DNA of 64,000 nucleotides from Mycobacterium sp. Root135. GTDB taxonomy: Bacteria; Actinomycetota; Actinomycetes; Mycobacteriales; Mycobacteriaceae. A program made the position numbers and the translations under genes. Under the pieces are notes generated by a model. It did no database searches, was not told the DNA's origin, and saw only the letters and a program-made list of their open reading frames with translations. The stretch covers positions 166,889-230,888 of the forward strand of contig NZ_LMEZ01000008.1 in assembly GCF_001426545.1 (NCBI RefSeq). Direction: 5' to 3'. Below, piece after piece: positions 37,401 through 39,103 of the stretch; position 1 is the first letter of the stretch, and each line of letters begins with the position of its first letter.

Positions 37401-38939
37401 TACGTGCTCGACCCCTACCTGAACCCGACCCCTCCCGGCGCACCGGGTGAGTTGTACTTGGCGGGTGTGCAATTGGCGGACGGCTACCTGCACCGTCACG
37501 ACCTGACCGCATCCACGTTCGTCGCCAACCCCTTCGGGGACGGCGAGCGCATGTACCGGACCGGCGACGTGGCCCGGTGGCGGCGTGACGGCCAACTGGA
37601 GTACCTCGGCCGCACCGACGACCAGATCAAGTTGCGCGGGGTACGGATCGAACCCGGTGAGATCGAGACGGTGTTGGCCACTCATCCTGCCGTGTCGTCG
37701 GCGCGAGTCGTCGTGCGCGACAACCGGTTGGTTGCCTACTATCTGCCAACGGGGCAGGCCACTGGTTCGGATCTCGACGCGCTTCGCAAGCACGCGGCGT
37801 CGGCGCTGCCTGTGCACATGGTCCCGTCGGCGTTCGTCGAACTCGACGCCTTCCCGTTGACCCCCAGCGGCAAGCTCGACCGGAACTCGCTGCCGGCGCC
37901 GCTCATCGGCTCGGGAACGGGTCGCGCACCGGAAACACCGGAGCAGCAACGTCTCTGCAGCCTCTTCTCGGACGTTCTCGGCATCGAGGTCACCAGCGTC
38001 GACGACGACTTCTTCACCCTTGGCGGCCACTCGCTGCTGTTGGTCCGGCTGGCGGCGGCGATACGCAGTGCCTTCGACGTCGACCTGCCCGTGGCAGACC
38101 TCATGACGGCGTCGACGGTGGCGGAGATCGCCGAGAGGTTGACCGACGACGCAGCCGAGGCGAACGGGGGCCTGGCCCACGTCCTTCCGCTGCGCACCAC
38201 CGGATCCGAGCCGCCGCTGTTCTGCATCCACCCCGCCAGCGGACTGAGCTGGCAGTACAGCGGGCTGAAACGGCATCTGCCGCAGGGGATTCCCCTGTAC
38301 GGTCTGCAGTCGCCACTGTTCAGCGGTGGTCCACTGCCGGCGACCATCGAAGAGTTGGCAGCCGACTACGCTAACACCGTCGAAGCCATCGCGCCCACGG
38401 GCCCGATCCGTCTGCTGGGCTGGTCATTTGGTGGGGCCGTGGCGTTGGTCGCGGCGCAGGTGCTGGTCAACCGAGGTCGTGAGGTCACCTTCCTCGGCAT
38501 GCTGGACTCCTATCCCGAGGTGGTCGACGGATCCGACGCCTTCGACCCCGCCGCGGTGCTCACCCGGGTGCTGCGGGAGATGGGCTTCCCGGTGGCGCCC
38601 GACGCCAAGATGACGGTCGACGAGGCGGTGGCCCTGATGCACGAGCAGGACGATGCGATCGCCATGCTCGACGACGGCCAGATTGCCCTCGCGATCGAAA
38701 GCTACGTCGCCGCAGAGCGATTCAGCATCGGTGCGAACTACGGCCGCTACGACGGGGACGTGTTCTTCGTGGACGCCATGCTGGAGATGGACCATCTCGG
38801 CGTCGCGTCCCACGCCTGGCGTGACCACGTCGGCGGCGAGCTGCGGGTGACGGCGTTGCAGTGCCGGCACTCCGACCTGTTGGATGCCGACACACTCGAG
38901 CAGTTGGGTCCGCGCATCGCCGCCGAACTCGCTCGCTAG
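13155..38939 (+). CDS. Seven-module exochelin-type non-ribosomal peptide synthetase with thioesterase
   Basis: One uninterrupted frame of about 8,594 codons. The start ATG at 13155 (MTTTEIDDGL) has a GGAGAG six to twelve bases upstream and lies five bases after the exporter stop. Domain order: A-T-E / C-A-T / C-A-T-E / C-A-T-E / C-A-T / C-A-T / C-A-T-TE. Carrier serines fall near residues 570, 2078, 3170, 4697, 6245, 7269 and 8293; the thioesterase Ser is near 8424. Predicted chain: D-formyl-hydroxy-Orn, beta-Ala, D-hydroxy-Orn, D-allo-Thr, L-hydroxy-Orn, X, X. The first five match exochelin MS in order and stereochemistry. M. smegmatis splits this job between FxbB and FxbC; here it is one chain. 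There is no starter C domain, as expected for a starter carrying its own formyl group. Residue 'X' is unassigned. Confidence 0.95.
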   Translation: MTTTEIDDGLTPSDRLDLLREWNNQSWPDTTTTVPDAFARQVELTPDALAVVAGDVRLTYRELADRSYQLANHLRAMGVSHEQMVAIALPRSVEMVVAAMAILAAGGAFVPVDPQWPAERRRQVLADTRTTAVVVAPGTAMPEDPESVEMALEAWAFGDQPTAAPLTVIDGSQLAYVIFTSGSTGKPKGAMIRHEAIAERLTWQVQDVLGFGPGDASLFKAPLSFDISVNEILLPLVSGGYVVVAEPGGERDPQYLLDLISNEKVTFVYLVSSMLDVLLDLSRGTSLLSGLKHVWCGGEVLTPALFDRFRTQLSTTLYHGYGPAEATIGVSHVIYRDSAERIETSIGRPNPHTQLYVLDDDLQPVPVGVGGELYAAGFLLGRGYIHAPGLTGSRFVANPFDDDGSRMYRTGDLARWTAEGVLEFLGRADNQVKIRGMRVELEEIEVILASHPEVRHAAVIMRQTPSGGAQLTGYVVSNTSVDAHDMLAWCASKLPEHMVPAAVVVLDEFPVTANGKLDRRALPAPPTAAPSMGPAPTDPRARAIADIFAELLGVDGVGADADFFALGGDSIVAMGLISRARKIGLRLRPRDIFAMRTPAALATAAPDLGASAPEAIAVDPVGDVAATPILAWLDEVGNGSTGMDGFLQSVTLHTPAGLTTASLTAMVDALLACHDVLRARTSTVDAGGLTIPAVGTVTAADVLTRVALDGDADAVTAEQRSLAVQRLDPRNGRMVDVVWLDAGADLPGRLILMVHHVVVDGVSLRLLSDDLASAWSDVRAGQPISLASADTPLRQWADELRAATTGGTFAGDEDYWRQVAGAAVEPTIGSRPLDPAVDVVATEDKLVVRVGADVTGRLLGPVPNAIRGGVNDVLVTALSLALAEWRGCESSSLLLELEGHGREAEHLGAAGDHLDLSRTLGWFTTLFPVRVDPGATPWDRLMPGGRELGAAVKTVKEQLRAVPRNGLSYGALRYLSGDARPDLAVQPQVLFNYLGRFSGAGDEPWTLAEDAVAEDRDPRMPLPRAVEVNAITVESDDGAYLEATFSWPAGVLDRQRMEALSSLWVDALTAIASSDAVSGPTPSDFPLVAITQSDVEAFQGGLGDLVDVLAPSPLQSGIYFHSTYADVDPYVVQQIVELAGPVDAERLRAAANLIVERHRHLGASFQPAADGSIVSVIGSTPEMPWLYLDLTGVEAGAATSRVDEVAAEQRDRPFDLAVPPLMRYALIRLTSHRHVLIQTVHHIVADGWSVPVVLRELAALHDDPATPLPAAPRYGDYLNWVAAAPVDEALEAWRTELDSVEEPTRLADALPPSTSGSSGFGKVGARVPADVADGIVEWAGSHGVTVSAVIGAAWGIAVGRLSGRTDVVFGSTVSGRGVDVAGIDDMVGLLINTVPARTHWSSNDSVETVVRRFADAQTALFEYHHVALADIQHAIGVPELFDTLIVIENYPAADDPTATIRVESVDVVEAPHYPVTLMVKPSDPFTIALTHDRARVDAATAERVLAFYQRILTTIVDSADTACSDVELLTPAEVDAEVATGTGAPAWHGTVLDLFAEQVRRAPDAVALTDGAGRLTYRELDEEATRLAGALAEAGVGSGDVVAVATGRTNDLAIALLAVMRSGAAYLPVDPQYPEARITYMLSDARPRVVITDGRPLPSHQLPTLPVDARPTARAAGGVEVGPDDAASIVYTSGSTGQPKGTIGTHGALANRLKWAAEAWSHEHDDVRVAKSSTSFIDGTTELLGALVAGASTVIADEDTARDAAALADLVEKVGATQLLVVPSLAAAMVESAPTGLGHVRRWICSGEALDDATVAALRRVSPDAQIVNSYGSSEVAGDVLAGPVPDDGRTTLGRPVPGVRILLLGPDLEPVAPGAIGEIYVGGVQLARGYHGQGGTTAARFVADPFGEDGARLYRTGDLARWTSAGDVEFNGRSDDQVKINGFRVELGEVEAALADLPGVADAVVTVHQGAHGSARLDSYVVPRDAAPVDQATIRAALAKRLPAHLVPATVTQLTAIPLLPNGKRDRTSLPEPVLSVSKVSPRTERESSICSVFQDVLDISDAIGIDDDFFALGGDSLLALRVVNRLAGSGVTIQTKELFQLRTPRALEDVLATRVTEASPERLAVTAEPAAWHGLADDELARLVDGCPVEVQDVWPLSPLQQGVYYQSTYTDDVNTYLAQNVFDFDRTLDVDAMRTAFGALLSRHDNLRAGFTSEDLVRPVQYIGRFVPADVTLVDLSDLTPEAADERLAEVMRADAENPFDLRMPPLVRLTVIRLPGRGDRLLLTCHFLLWDGWSRELVLRELFTLYDSRGIRGALPAAKSTYVDYLRWVDAQDQAESVQAWSDALAGLPEATLVAPDAVGREPALPQRVYGELSREVTARLEQHTRTSSTTANTVLTAALGMVLGYETGSTDVVFGTTVAGRPPELPGVENVIGQFLNTVPVRVETTPNTTVAELLRRVEDFRLDLMAHEYVGLGDITRSAGHQPLFDALYVLQNFLDDDTFTEFERQHGIVGVDFVDTTHYPLTWVLTPGERLTIKLEFRPDVVDPEAAAAMVERLVRAVDALLTQPDAALGDLDLALPAERDALARQWRATEHDIGDDTIADLLADRARSCPDETALVFGDTRLTYAELDGRINQLARRLLEGGAGPERVVALALPRSVDMVVALFAVLRTGAAYMPLERDYPVARLTGMLDDARPVLLVCHASSAEVADHQDQLGGAVLRLDDPGVRDALAHTPGDALTDAELGDFARSAGPQRLEHPAYVIFTSGSTGRPKGVVTPYRGLTNMQLNHRVEIFEPAIAKAGGRRLRVAHTVSFSFDMSWEELLWLVEGHEVHICDEELRRDATALVAYCHQHRVDVVNVTPSYAHHLFEQGLLEDGGHAPTLVLLGGEAVSDDVWRRLRDLPNGTGYNLYGPTEYTINTLGAGTDDSATPTVGQPIWNTRAYVLDSWLRPVGDGVVGELYIAGAGLARGYLDRPALTADRFVADPFSEGGRMYRTGDLVARRSDAGGTLDFLGRSDDQVKIRGYRVELGEVAAALSALPEVRQAVAIARPGPSASVKQLVCYVVQEDPRQDQEAFAAELRAAVSQTLPDYMVPALYGFVDAIPLTVNGKLDVRALPDPVVPASGPSRNPRDDREALLASIFADVLGLPQVGIDDDFFTLGGDSISSIAVSGKARKAGLHLTPRDVFRRRTVAALAAVTDGSTTPTAPAERDSGIGTIAATPMLAETADAQTPLANFYQSTVLATPAGITGSQMELVIQAMLDTHDMLRARLDVGGDGWTLTVPPEPVSAGSVLTVRDGALTASDVEAATNAAAAELDPENGRMVRAVWYDASEGSGELLLVVHHLVVDGVSWRIVTEDLTAAWADVTAGRPVSLDDVPTSFRTWSGAIAATRFDGEAPYWNDVLATADPDLGHRPLDPAVDTAETVLSQSFSLPGDVSSALLSSVPAAVYGGVNDVLLSALALALARWRADRGHRESTAAVVNLEGHGREPELVAGHLDLSRTIGWFTAIYPVRLDPGAVEWDDVLAAGKALAAAVKAVKEQLRSTPSRGLGYGVLRHLDSARPVAGAAPQILFNYLGRFAGGSGKAWEPVAEFGGLREGVDPTNPAVALEINAIAEDGPGGTRLTFTLSWPGGLLDAVDVDELAALWSAALTALTRCDALAGHTSSDFPLVDVAQEDLDGWQATGPVEDVLPLLPLQEGMYFHGALGAGDDDYTDTYRVQQIAELSGPVDPEALRASLSAVMARHQALRAGFHELRDGRIAQVIWADVPVALEVVDATTADDRAALERLDDVAREQLSRPFDLAAPPLVRYALVSLTAQDHRLVQTMHHIVADGWSYPVLFGDVVAHYNAAFGVGTGLAPLVGTLRDHVEAVRGGDQDAARQAWKTALIGVEATHLFETPKTVGEHSSSVRRLSAELTTELTRTARERGVTLSTVLHGAWGLLLGRLLDRRRVVFGSTVSGRGGELAGTDSIVGLLINTLPVPMAWDNDTSIAAVMVDLQDQQSTVLDAQHLGLAELARLAGVREFFDTMVVVENFPTVASEPSNDARALHFQGFTGTDSPHYPVSFVAYLDDRLTVEIKYDTGAVTAAQADRFAERVERILAAFTKHPDTPVGDVDLRTDAERDLVSGTTSRQGPDRTLVDAFGAAVAAHAHRTAVSCGADRITYAQLDERASAVAATLTALGVRPESRVAVALPRSLDLIVALLAVIKAGGTYVPLDVDSPEARLRHIVSDSAPVCILVDRADRLPDGVSTESTPLVLVDDAAHQRAGTAQVPALAADHAAYVIYTSGSTGVPKGVTVTHRNVAALFDGTAALFDFGPDDVWTMFHSAAFDFSVWELWGPLLHGGQLVVVEQAVARDPDRFLELLASERVTVLNQTPSAFYPLIEADRQGGRTSSLGSVRYVVYGGEALDATRLAAWYERHDADSPRLVNMYGITETCVHVSHRPLEVSDSAGATGSVIGDAIPGLRIHLLDQSLQPVPTGVVGEIYVAGGQIARGYVGKPGLTATRFVANPFDGAGERLYRSGDTAMWTEDGELVYVGRSDQQVKVRGYRIELGEVESALAALEDVANAAAAVRQDETGRTRLVGYVVGRTPVDVAEVRAQLATRLPDYMVPSALVVLDSLPLTVNGKLDRAALPAPTEAPAAPARPVADAQTPGNTAELLAALCSEILGATVGVDDDFFTMGGDSIVAIQLVNRARRQGVRITPQQVFVNRTPAALAAAAEAVAPQQAAIDDTDAGPDLGEVMLTPIVQRLAELGGGVDRLNQAELLLAPAGATVEQLDAAVNAVVVRHDALGLRLHRPAPMLWSLETAAAPRVSIRRIDASAFTDDELVDAIGVQSDAAADRLDPGTGALVDAVWFDLGPDRQGRLLLTVHHLAVDGVSWRIMIDDLGEAFDQVRAGTRPALPAVPTSIRSYARTVNESAQQAARLAEFEHWTSTLAPGGELDDRANTVGLTVGSTRDHEMRLTAAETVPLLTSVPAMANADVTETLVAALSVAVRRWRGAKGGSSDAPLVLDLERHGRDGWDADLDLSRTVGWFTAIAPVRLPVNTSDDHVAVLKETKERLRAVADGGLGFGQLRYCNPRTAAALGRLPAPQLLFNYLGRWAADGTGDWDSAPEVAALRGGPDPDLGTPYLLEINAICDETVDGPVLRATLTYADGELGEDSVVDLAEHWSAVLRELGQLGGGPSAPSLTPSDLTFVELSQADVDRVTASTTLAVEDIWPLSPLQEGVYFQASYAKAAVYIVQNVFEFAEPVDLDALRTAYSAVMRRNPVLRSSFLADGLPHPVAAIAKDPVCEPELVDLTDVAPADLDARLAEMTAADRLRTFDLTSPPLARMTVARTAERDRLIFSYHFLLLDGWSREQLLRELFAEYGAAKTGVSARLPEPTAHFTDYLRWLSCQDRDASARQWATALSGLAAPTLLVPAAVGTEPTLALRLDFTLSEQQSTMLVQAAREAGVTLNALISTALAMVLAYETGGDDVVFGSTVAGRPTDLEGIEDVIGLFLNTVPTRVRLDPSRSVAETMRAVQSDRLALMDHEYLGLGDIHRALGSGGGALFDSLYVLQNFLDDDTFTDMESEYGIVGHDSIDASHYPLTWVASPGRELWVKLEYRPDVVDRADAQRLLDRLRQAMLQIADGATTLAAVPMLLPDETAALVAHDYSTRHNLPAATVMDLLAERCAQSPRATALVCAGESVDYAVLDEHVNRLAWLLRHRGIGPEQTVALAIPRSIDAVIALFAVLRAGAAYLPLELDYPDERLAIMLADAGPVCLLTTTAVASRIAAATPPNCPVVVLDDDGVRAELAAETTQWDGFAPSLDNPAYVIYTSGSTGKPKGVVTPHRGLTNMHLNHREAIFAPAIAKAGGRGLRIAHTVSFSFDMSWEELLWLVEGHEVHICDEDLRRDATALVAYCHQHDVDVVNVTPTYAQLLFDQGLLDKEGHPPVLVLLGGEAVSAAVWDRLRDSDTSYGYNLYGPTEYTINTLGGGTDDSATSTVGTPIWNTRAHILDPWLRPVPDGVAGELYIAGAGLARGYLRQPGLSAGRFVANPFEPDGRMYRTGDLVVRRRAADDRAGNLDFLGRTDDQVKIRGYRVEVGDVQSAIAAHPRVTQAAVVARPDPKTSGSHQLVAYVVPKGGLALSDDEASSLIGELRSHLKAALPGYMVPSAIAVLERLPLTDNGKLDVRALPHVDPSTQRAPSRAPQSATEETLCRIFGEVLELDEVGVDDDFFDLGGHSLLSIRLIGGVRAGLGVEMSIRDVFDAPTVAALADLLDSKPAAQAPRPALVASQRPEVLPTSSAQERLLILDRLGETGLAYNYPLVFRVRGPLDVDALRAALGDVVDRHESLRTVFGDSDGVPFQQVLPGGTPVPVQVLDRAEDDVQAQIAASTAHAFDLASEIPLRVDVIRAGADDHTVVVLLHHIATDEWSDAPFVTDLNRAYEARIAGADPDLPGLPVQYADYALWQRDLLTAIGDEQLTYWREALAGAPDELTLPTDRPRPTRPSGVGGTVNLDISPEVAAALRNLAAERQVSVLMVLHAAVATLLHRLGAGDDIVVGTPVAGRGDAALDDVIGFFVNTVVLRVDVAGNPSFGDLLTRVRTTDLAAFAHQELPFERLVEDLNPPRVAGRNPLFGVFIGYHRRAGADADMFGLPTQWCDPDSSAAMFDLGFTLVDEGGDGGATIMAEYGADLFDESTVRTLASRLVGMLCEVVVDAERPIGAVEVLAAGEFDDLVTDRNRTTRDLPATGLGALVSRQAARTPTSTAVVFDGRELTYAELDGWSDRLAANLVEDGAQPGSIVGVSLPRSVELIVALVAVAKSGAAFLPLDPDYPADRLAYMTSDAAPAVVLDDPYTVVCASGDTAVTPPADVDPRQLAYVLYTSGSTGRPKGVAVPHAGIVNRIAWLQDAYPLGSEDRMLVKTPISFDTSVWEVFWPLSVGATLVVAQPGGHRDPGYLAETIVSQQVTAVDFVPSMLELFLEEPRAALCTSLTRVTVGGEALSADVAARFADVVDVPLHNLYGPTEASVDVLGWTADGGPVALGVPGWNVRAYVLDPYLNPVPVGAPGELYLAGVQLADGYLHRHGLTAQSFVANPFEDGTRMYRTGDAVRWRRDGALEYLGRTDDQIKLRGVRIEPGEIETVLGAHPAVSSARVVVRGDLLVAYYLPADGAATPDTDALRKHALESLPIHMVPSAFVELAAYPLTPSGKLDRKALPEPNVASGPSRPPETVAQQRLCELFGDVLGVPVDSVDADFFSLGGHSLLSIRLVNRVRAALGVELSIRDVFDAPTVAALAARVESGPTSPSSRPELVASARPEWLPVSPAQERLLILDRLGETGVAYNYPLVFGVHGALNLDALRDALGDVVDRHESLRTVFVEHDGGLCQRVLPLGTRVSLDVVDCDDSRLAEQVAEATGHRFDLGVEIPLRVSVFRTGVDDATVVLLMHHIATDEWSDAPFIADLNRAYAARVSGDVAELPALPVQYADYALWQRELLAETGAEQLEFWRAAMADAPDELTLPADRSRPARPSGSGGTLQVELPTDVVVALQQLAGERQMSMLMVLHAAVAALLHRLGAGDDIVVGTPVAGRDEAALSDLIGFFVNTVVLRADVSGNPTFDELLARVRTADLAAFAHQDMPFERLVEDLNPPRVAGRNPLFNVFIGYHRGDGEDAEMFGLPTTWRETTVTTAMFDLGFTLIDEGVDGQSTVLAEYGSDLFDESSVHTLAQRLVSLLGRLAAEPARAVGAVELLQEGEHDEVIVGHNATDHDVSAADLASTVSLQASRTPSATAVRHAGGELTYLELDEWSDRLAAKLIGDGAGPGAVVGVSLPRSAELVVALVAVAKTGSAFLPLDPEYPADRLAFMVGDAEPAAVLDDPATVLAVRDAPAPAHLPDVDPASWAYVLYTSGTTGRPKGVAVPHAGIANRIAWLQDAYPLGSEDRMLVKTPISFDTSVWEVFWPLSVGATLVLARPGGHREPRYLADTIVAERVTAVDFVPSMLELFLEEPLAARCTSLTRVTVGGEALSSELANRFASTFDVPLHNLYGPTEASVDVLGWTADGGPVALGVPGWNVRTYVLDPYLNPTPPGAPGELYLAGVQLADGYLHRHDLTASTFVANPFGDGERMYRTGDVARWRRDGQLEYLGRTDDQIKLRGVRIEPGEIETVLATHPAVSSARVVVRDNRLVAYYLPTGQATGSDLDALRKHAASALPVHMVPSAFVELDAFPLTPSGKLDRNSLPAPLIGSGTGRAPETPEQQRLCSLFSDVLGIEVTSVDDDFFTLGGHSLLLVRLAAAIRSAFDVDLPVADLMTASTVAEIAERLTDDAAEANGGLAHVLPLRTTGSEPPLFCIHPASGLSWQYSGLKRHLPQGIPLYGLQSPLFSGGPLPATIEELAADYANTVEAIAPTGPIRLLGWSFGGAVALVAAQVLVNRGREVTFLGMLDSYPEVVDGSDAFDPAAVLTRVLREMGFPVAPDAKMTVDEAVALMHEQDDAIAMLDDGQIALAIESYVAAERFSIGANYGRYDGDVFFVDAMLEMDHLGVASHAWRDHVGGELRVTALQCRHSDLLDADTLEQLGPRIAAELAR
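16470..19510 (+). other. NRPS module 2: C-A-T, beta-alanine
   Basis: The C domain starts APSPLQSGIYFHS and has HHIVADGWS; it follows an E domain, so it should take a D-donor. In the A domain the A4 motif is SFIDGTTEL: the Asp that normally binds the alpha-amino group is replaced by Ile and an Asp follows one place later. My code reading is IDTVISSGDK, close to the beta-alanine code I recall (VDxVISxxDK). Losing Asp235 fits a substrate with its amino group on the beta carbon. The T motif is LGGDSLL and no E follows, as expected for an achiral residue. Confidence 0.83.
19600..24195 (+). other. NRPS module 3: C-A-T-E, N5-hydroxyornithine, epimerised
   Basis: The C domain starts LSPLQQGVYYQS but its active-site motif is CHFLLWDGWS (nt 20019 on), with Cys replacing the first His of HHxxxDG. 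The A domain has FSFDMSWEELLW and NLYGPTEYTIN; code DMENLGLINK, which I recall for hydroxyornithine modules. T is LGGDSI. The E domain has HHLVVDG, EGHGRE, RTIGWFTAIYPV and NYLGRF. In exochelin MS the incoming hydroxyornithine is joined through its delta N-OH, so this C domain probably forms a hydroxamate rather than a normal peptide bond. Confidence 0.85.
24220..28785 (+). other. NRPS module 4: C-A-T-E, threonine epimerised to D-allo-Thr
   Basis: The C domain starts LPLLPLQEGMYFHG and has the canonical HHIVADGWS; it follows E3 and should accept a D-donor. The A domain has FDFSVWELW, and the code reads DFWNVGMVHK, the classic threonine code. T is MGGDSI. The E domain keeps HHLAVDG, ERHGRD (Arg for the usual Gly), RTVGWFTAIAPV and NYLGRW. 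Alpha-carbon epimerisation of L-Thr gives D-allo-Thr, the stereoisomer found in exochelin MS. Confidence 0.88.
28800..31995 (+). other. NRPS module 5: C-A-T, N5-hydroxyornithine, not epimerised
   Basis: The C domain starts LSPLQEGVYFQAS and has YHFLLLDGWS, with Tyr replacing the first His, very like module 3. The A domain is nearly a copy of that in module 3 over FSFDMSWEELLWLVEGHEV and gives the same code DMENLGLINK. The carrier motif changes to LGGHSLL and no E domain follows, so the residue stays L, matching the last hydroxyornithine of exochelin MS. In exochelin MS the chain would end here. Confidence 0.85.
32040..35060 (+). other. NRPS module 6: C-A-T, unassigned specificity
   Basis: The C domain starts SSAQERLLILDRLGETGLAY, an LCL-type start unlike modules 2-5, with HHIATDEWS (Glu in place of the usual Gly). 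The A domain has ISFDTSVWEVFW and NLYGPTEASVD; my code reading is DTWDTGLVDK. I do not recognise this code. Acidic residues at positions 278 and 331 suggest a polar or basic side chain. T is LGGHSLL, no E. The residue has no counterpart in exochelin MS. Confidence 0.75.
35100..38140 (+). other. NRPS module 7: C-A-T, same unassigned specificity as module 6
   Basis: Parallel to module 6 throughout: SPAQERLLILDRLGETGVAY, HHIATDEWS, ISFDTSVWEVFW, NLYGPTEASVD and the same code DTWDTGLVDK. Protein identity is very high, but the DNA differs at many third positions (for example GACACGTCGGTGTGG against GACACCTCGGTTTGG), so this is not a fresh duplication. T is LGGHSLL and is followed by the thioesterase. 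Confidence 0.75.
38160..38936 (+). other. NRPS type I thioesterase domain
   Basis: An alpha/beta hydrolase domain of about 250 residues. The oxyanion-side motif is LFCIHPASGLSWQYSGL, the nucleophile elbow is GWSFGG (Ser near residue 8424), the Asp is in MLDSYPEV, and the His is in QCRHSDLLD. It should release the chain from the last carrier by hydrolysis or cyclisation; sequence alone does not say which. Exochelin MS is linear. Confidence 0.88.
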
Positions 38940-38972
38940 CCGGCGACCAGACGCACTAACGCCGAGCGGTCC

Positions 38973-39032
38973 GCGAGCAGGCGTAAAACTGCGCGACACG
39001 CCGGGGTGGCGCGCACTTTTGCGTCTGCTCGC
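38973..39032. repeat. Palindromic repeat copy 1, likely bidirectional terminator after the NRPS gene
   Basis: Two 30-base arms (38973-39002 and 39003-39032) pair at 25 of 30 positions. The left arm starts GCGAGCAGGCGTAAAACTGC and the right ends CACTTTTGCGTCTGCTCGC. It lies between the convergent NRPS and phosphatase genes, where it could end transcription from both sides. A second copy in the same orientation is at 42125-42182, on the other side of the phosphatase gene. Confidence 0.8.
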
Positions 39033-39036
39033 GCAG

Positions 39037-39096
39037 GGCTGGCGCGATCGCGTCGGCGGCGAGCTGAGGGTGGTCGCGCTCGACTGCGCCCGCCAC
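39037..39096 (+). pseudogene. Relic of a thioesterase C-terminus
   Basis: Read in frame, this stretch gives GWRDRVGGELRVVALDCARH. The NRPS thioesterase (nt 38814 on) has AWRDHVGGELRVTALQCRH in its last part: W-R-D-x-V-G-G-E-L-R-V-x-A-L-x-C is shared, including 16 identical bases in a row. The similarity stops after the His. It lies 98 bases past the NRPS stop, on the far side of the palindrome. It looks like the decayed 3' end of a second thioesterase copy, left by a tandem duplication, recombination or insertion. It is too short to encode anything. Confidence 0.65.
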
Positions 39097-39103
39097 CAAC
39101 CCG

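Noticed and set aside
16431..38276. Several 500-850-residue minus-strand frames opposite the NRPS gene (for example 26508-29042 and 32724-34745)
   Set aside because: They mirror the repeated A and C domains and have no recognisable domain of their own; the codon third-position bias belongs to the plus-strand frame.
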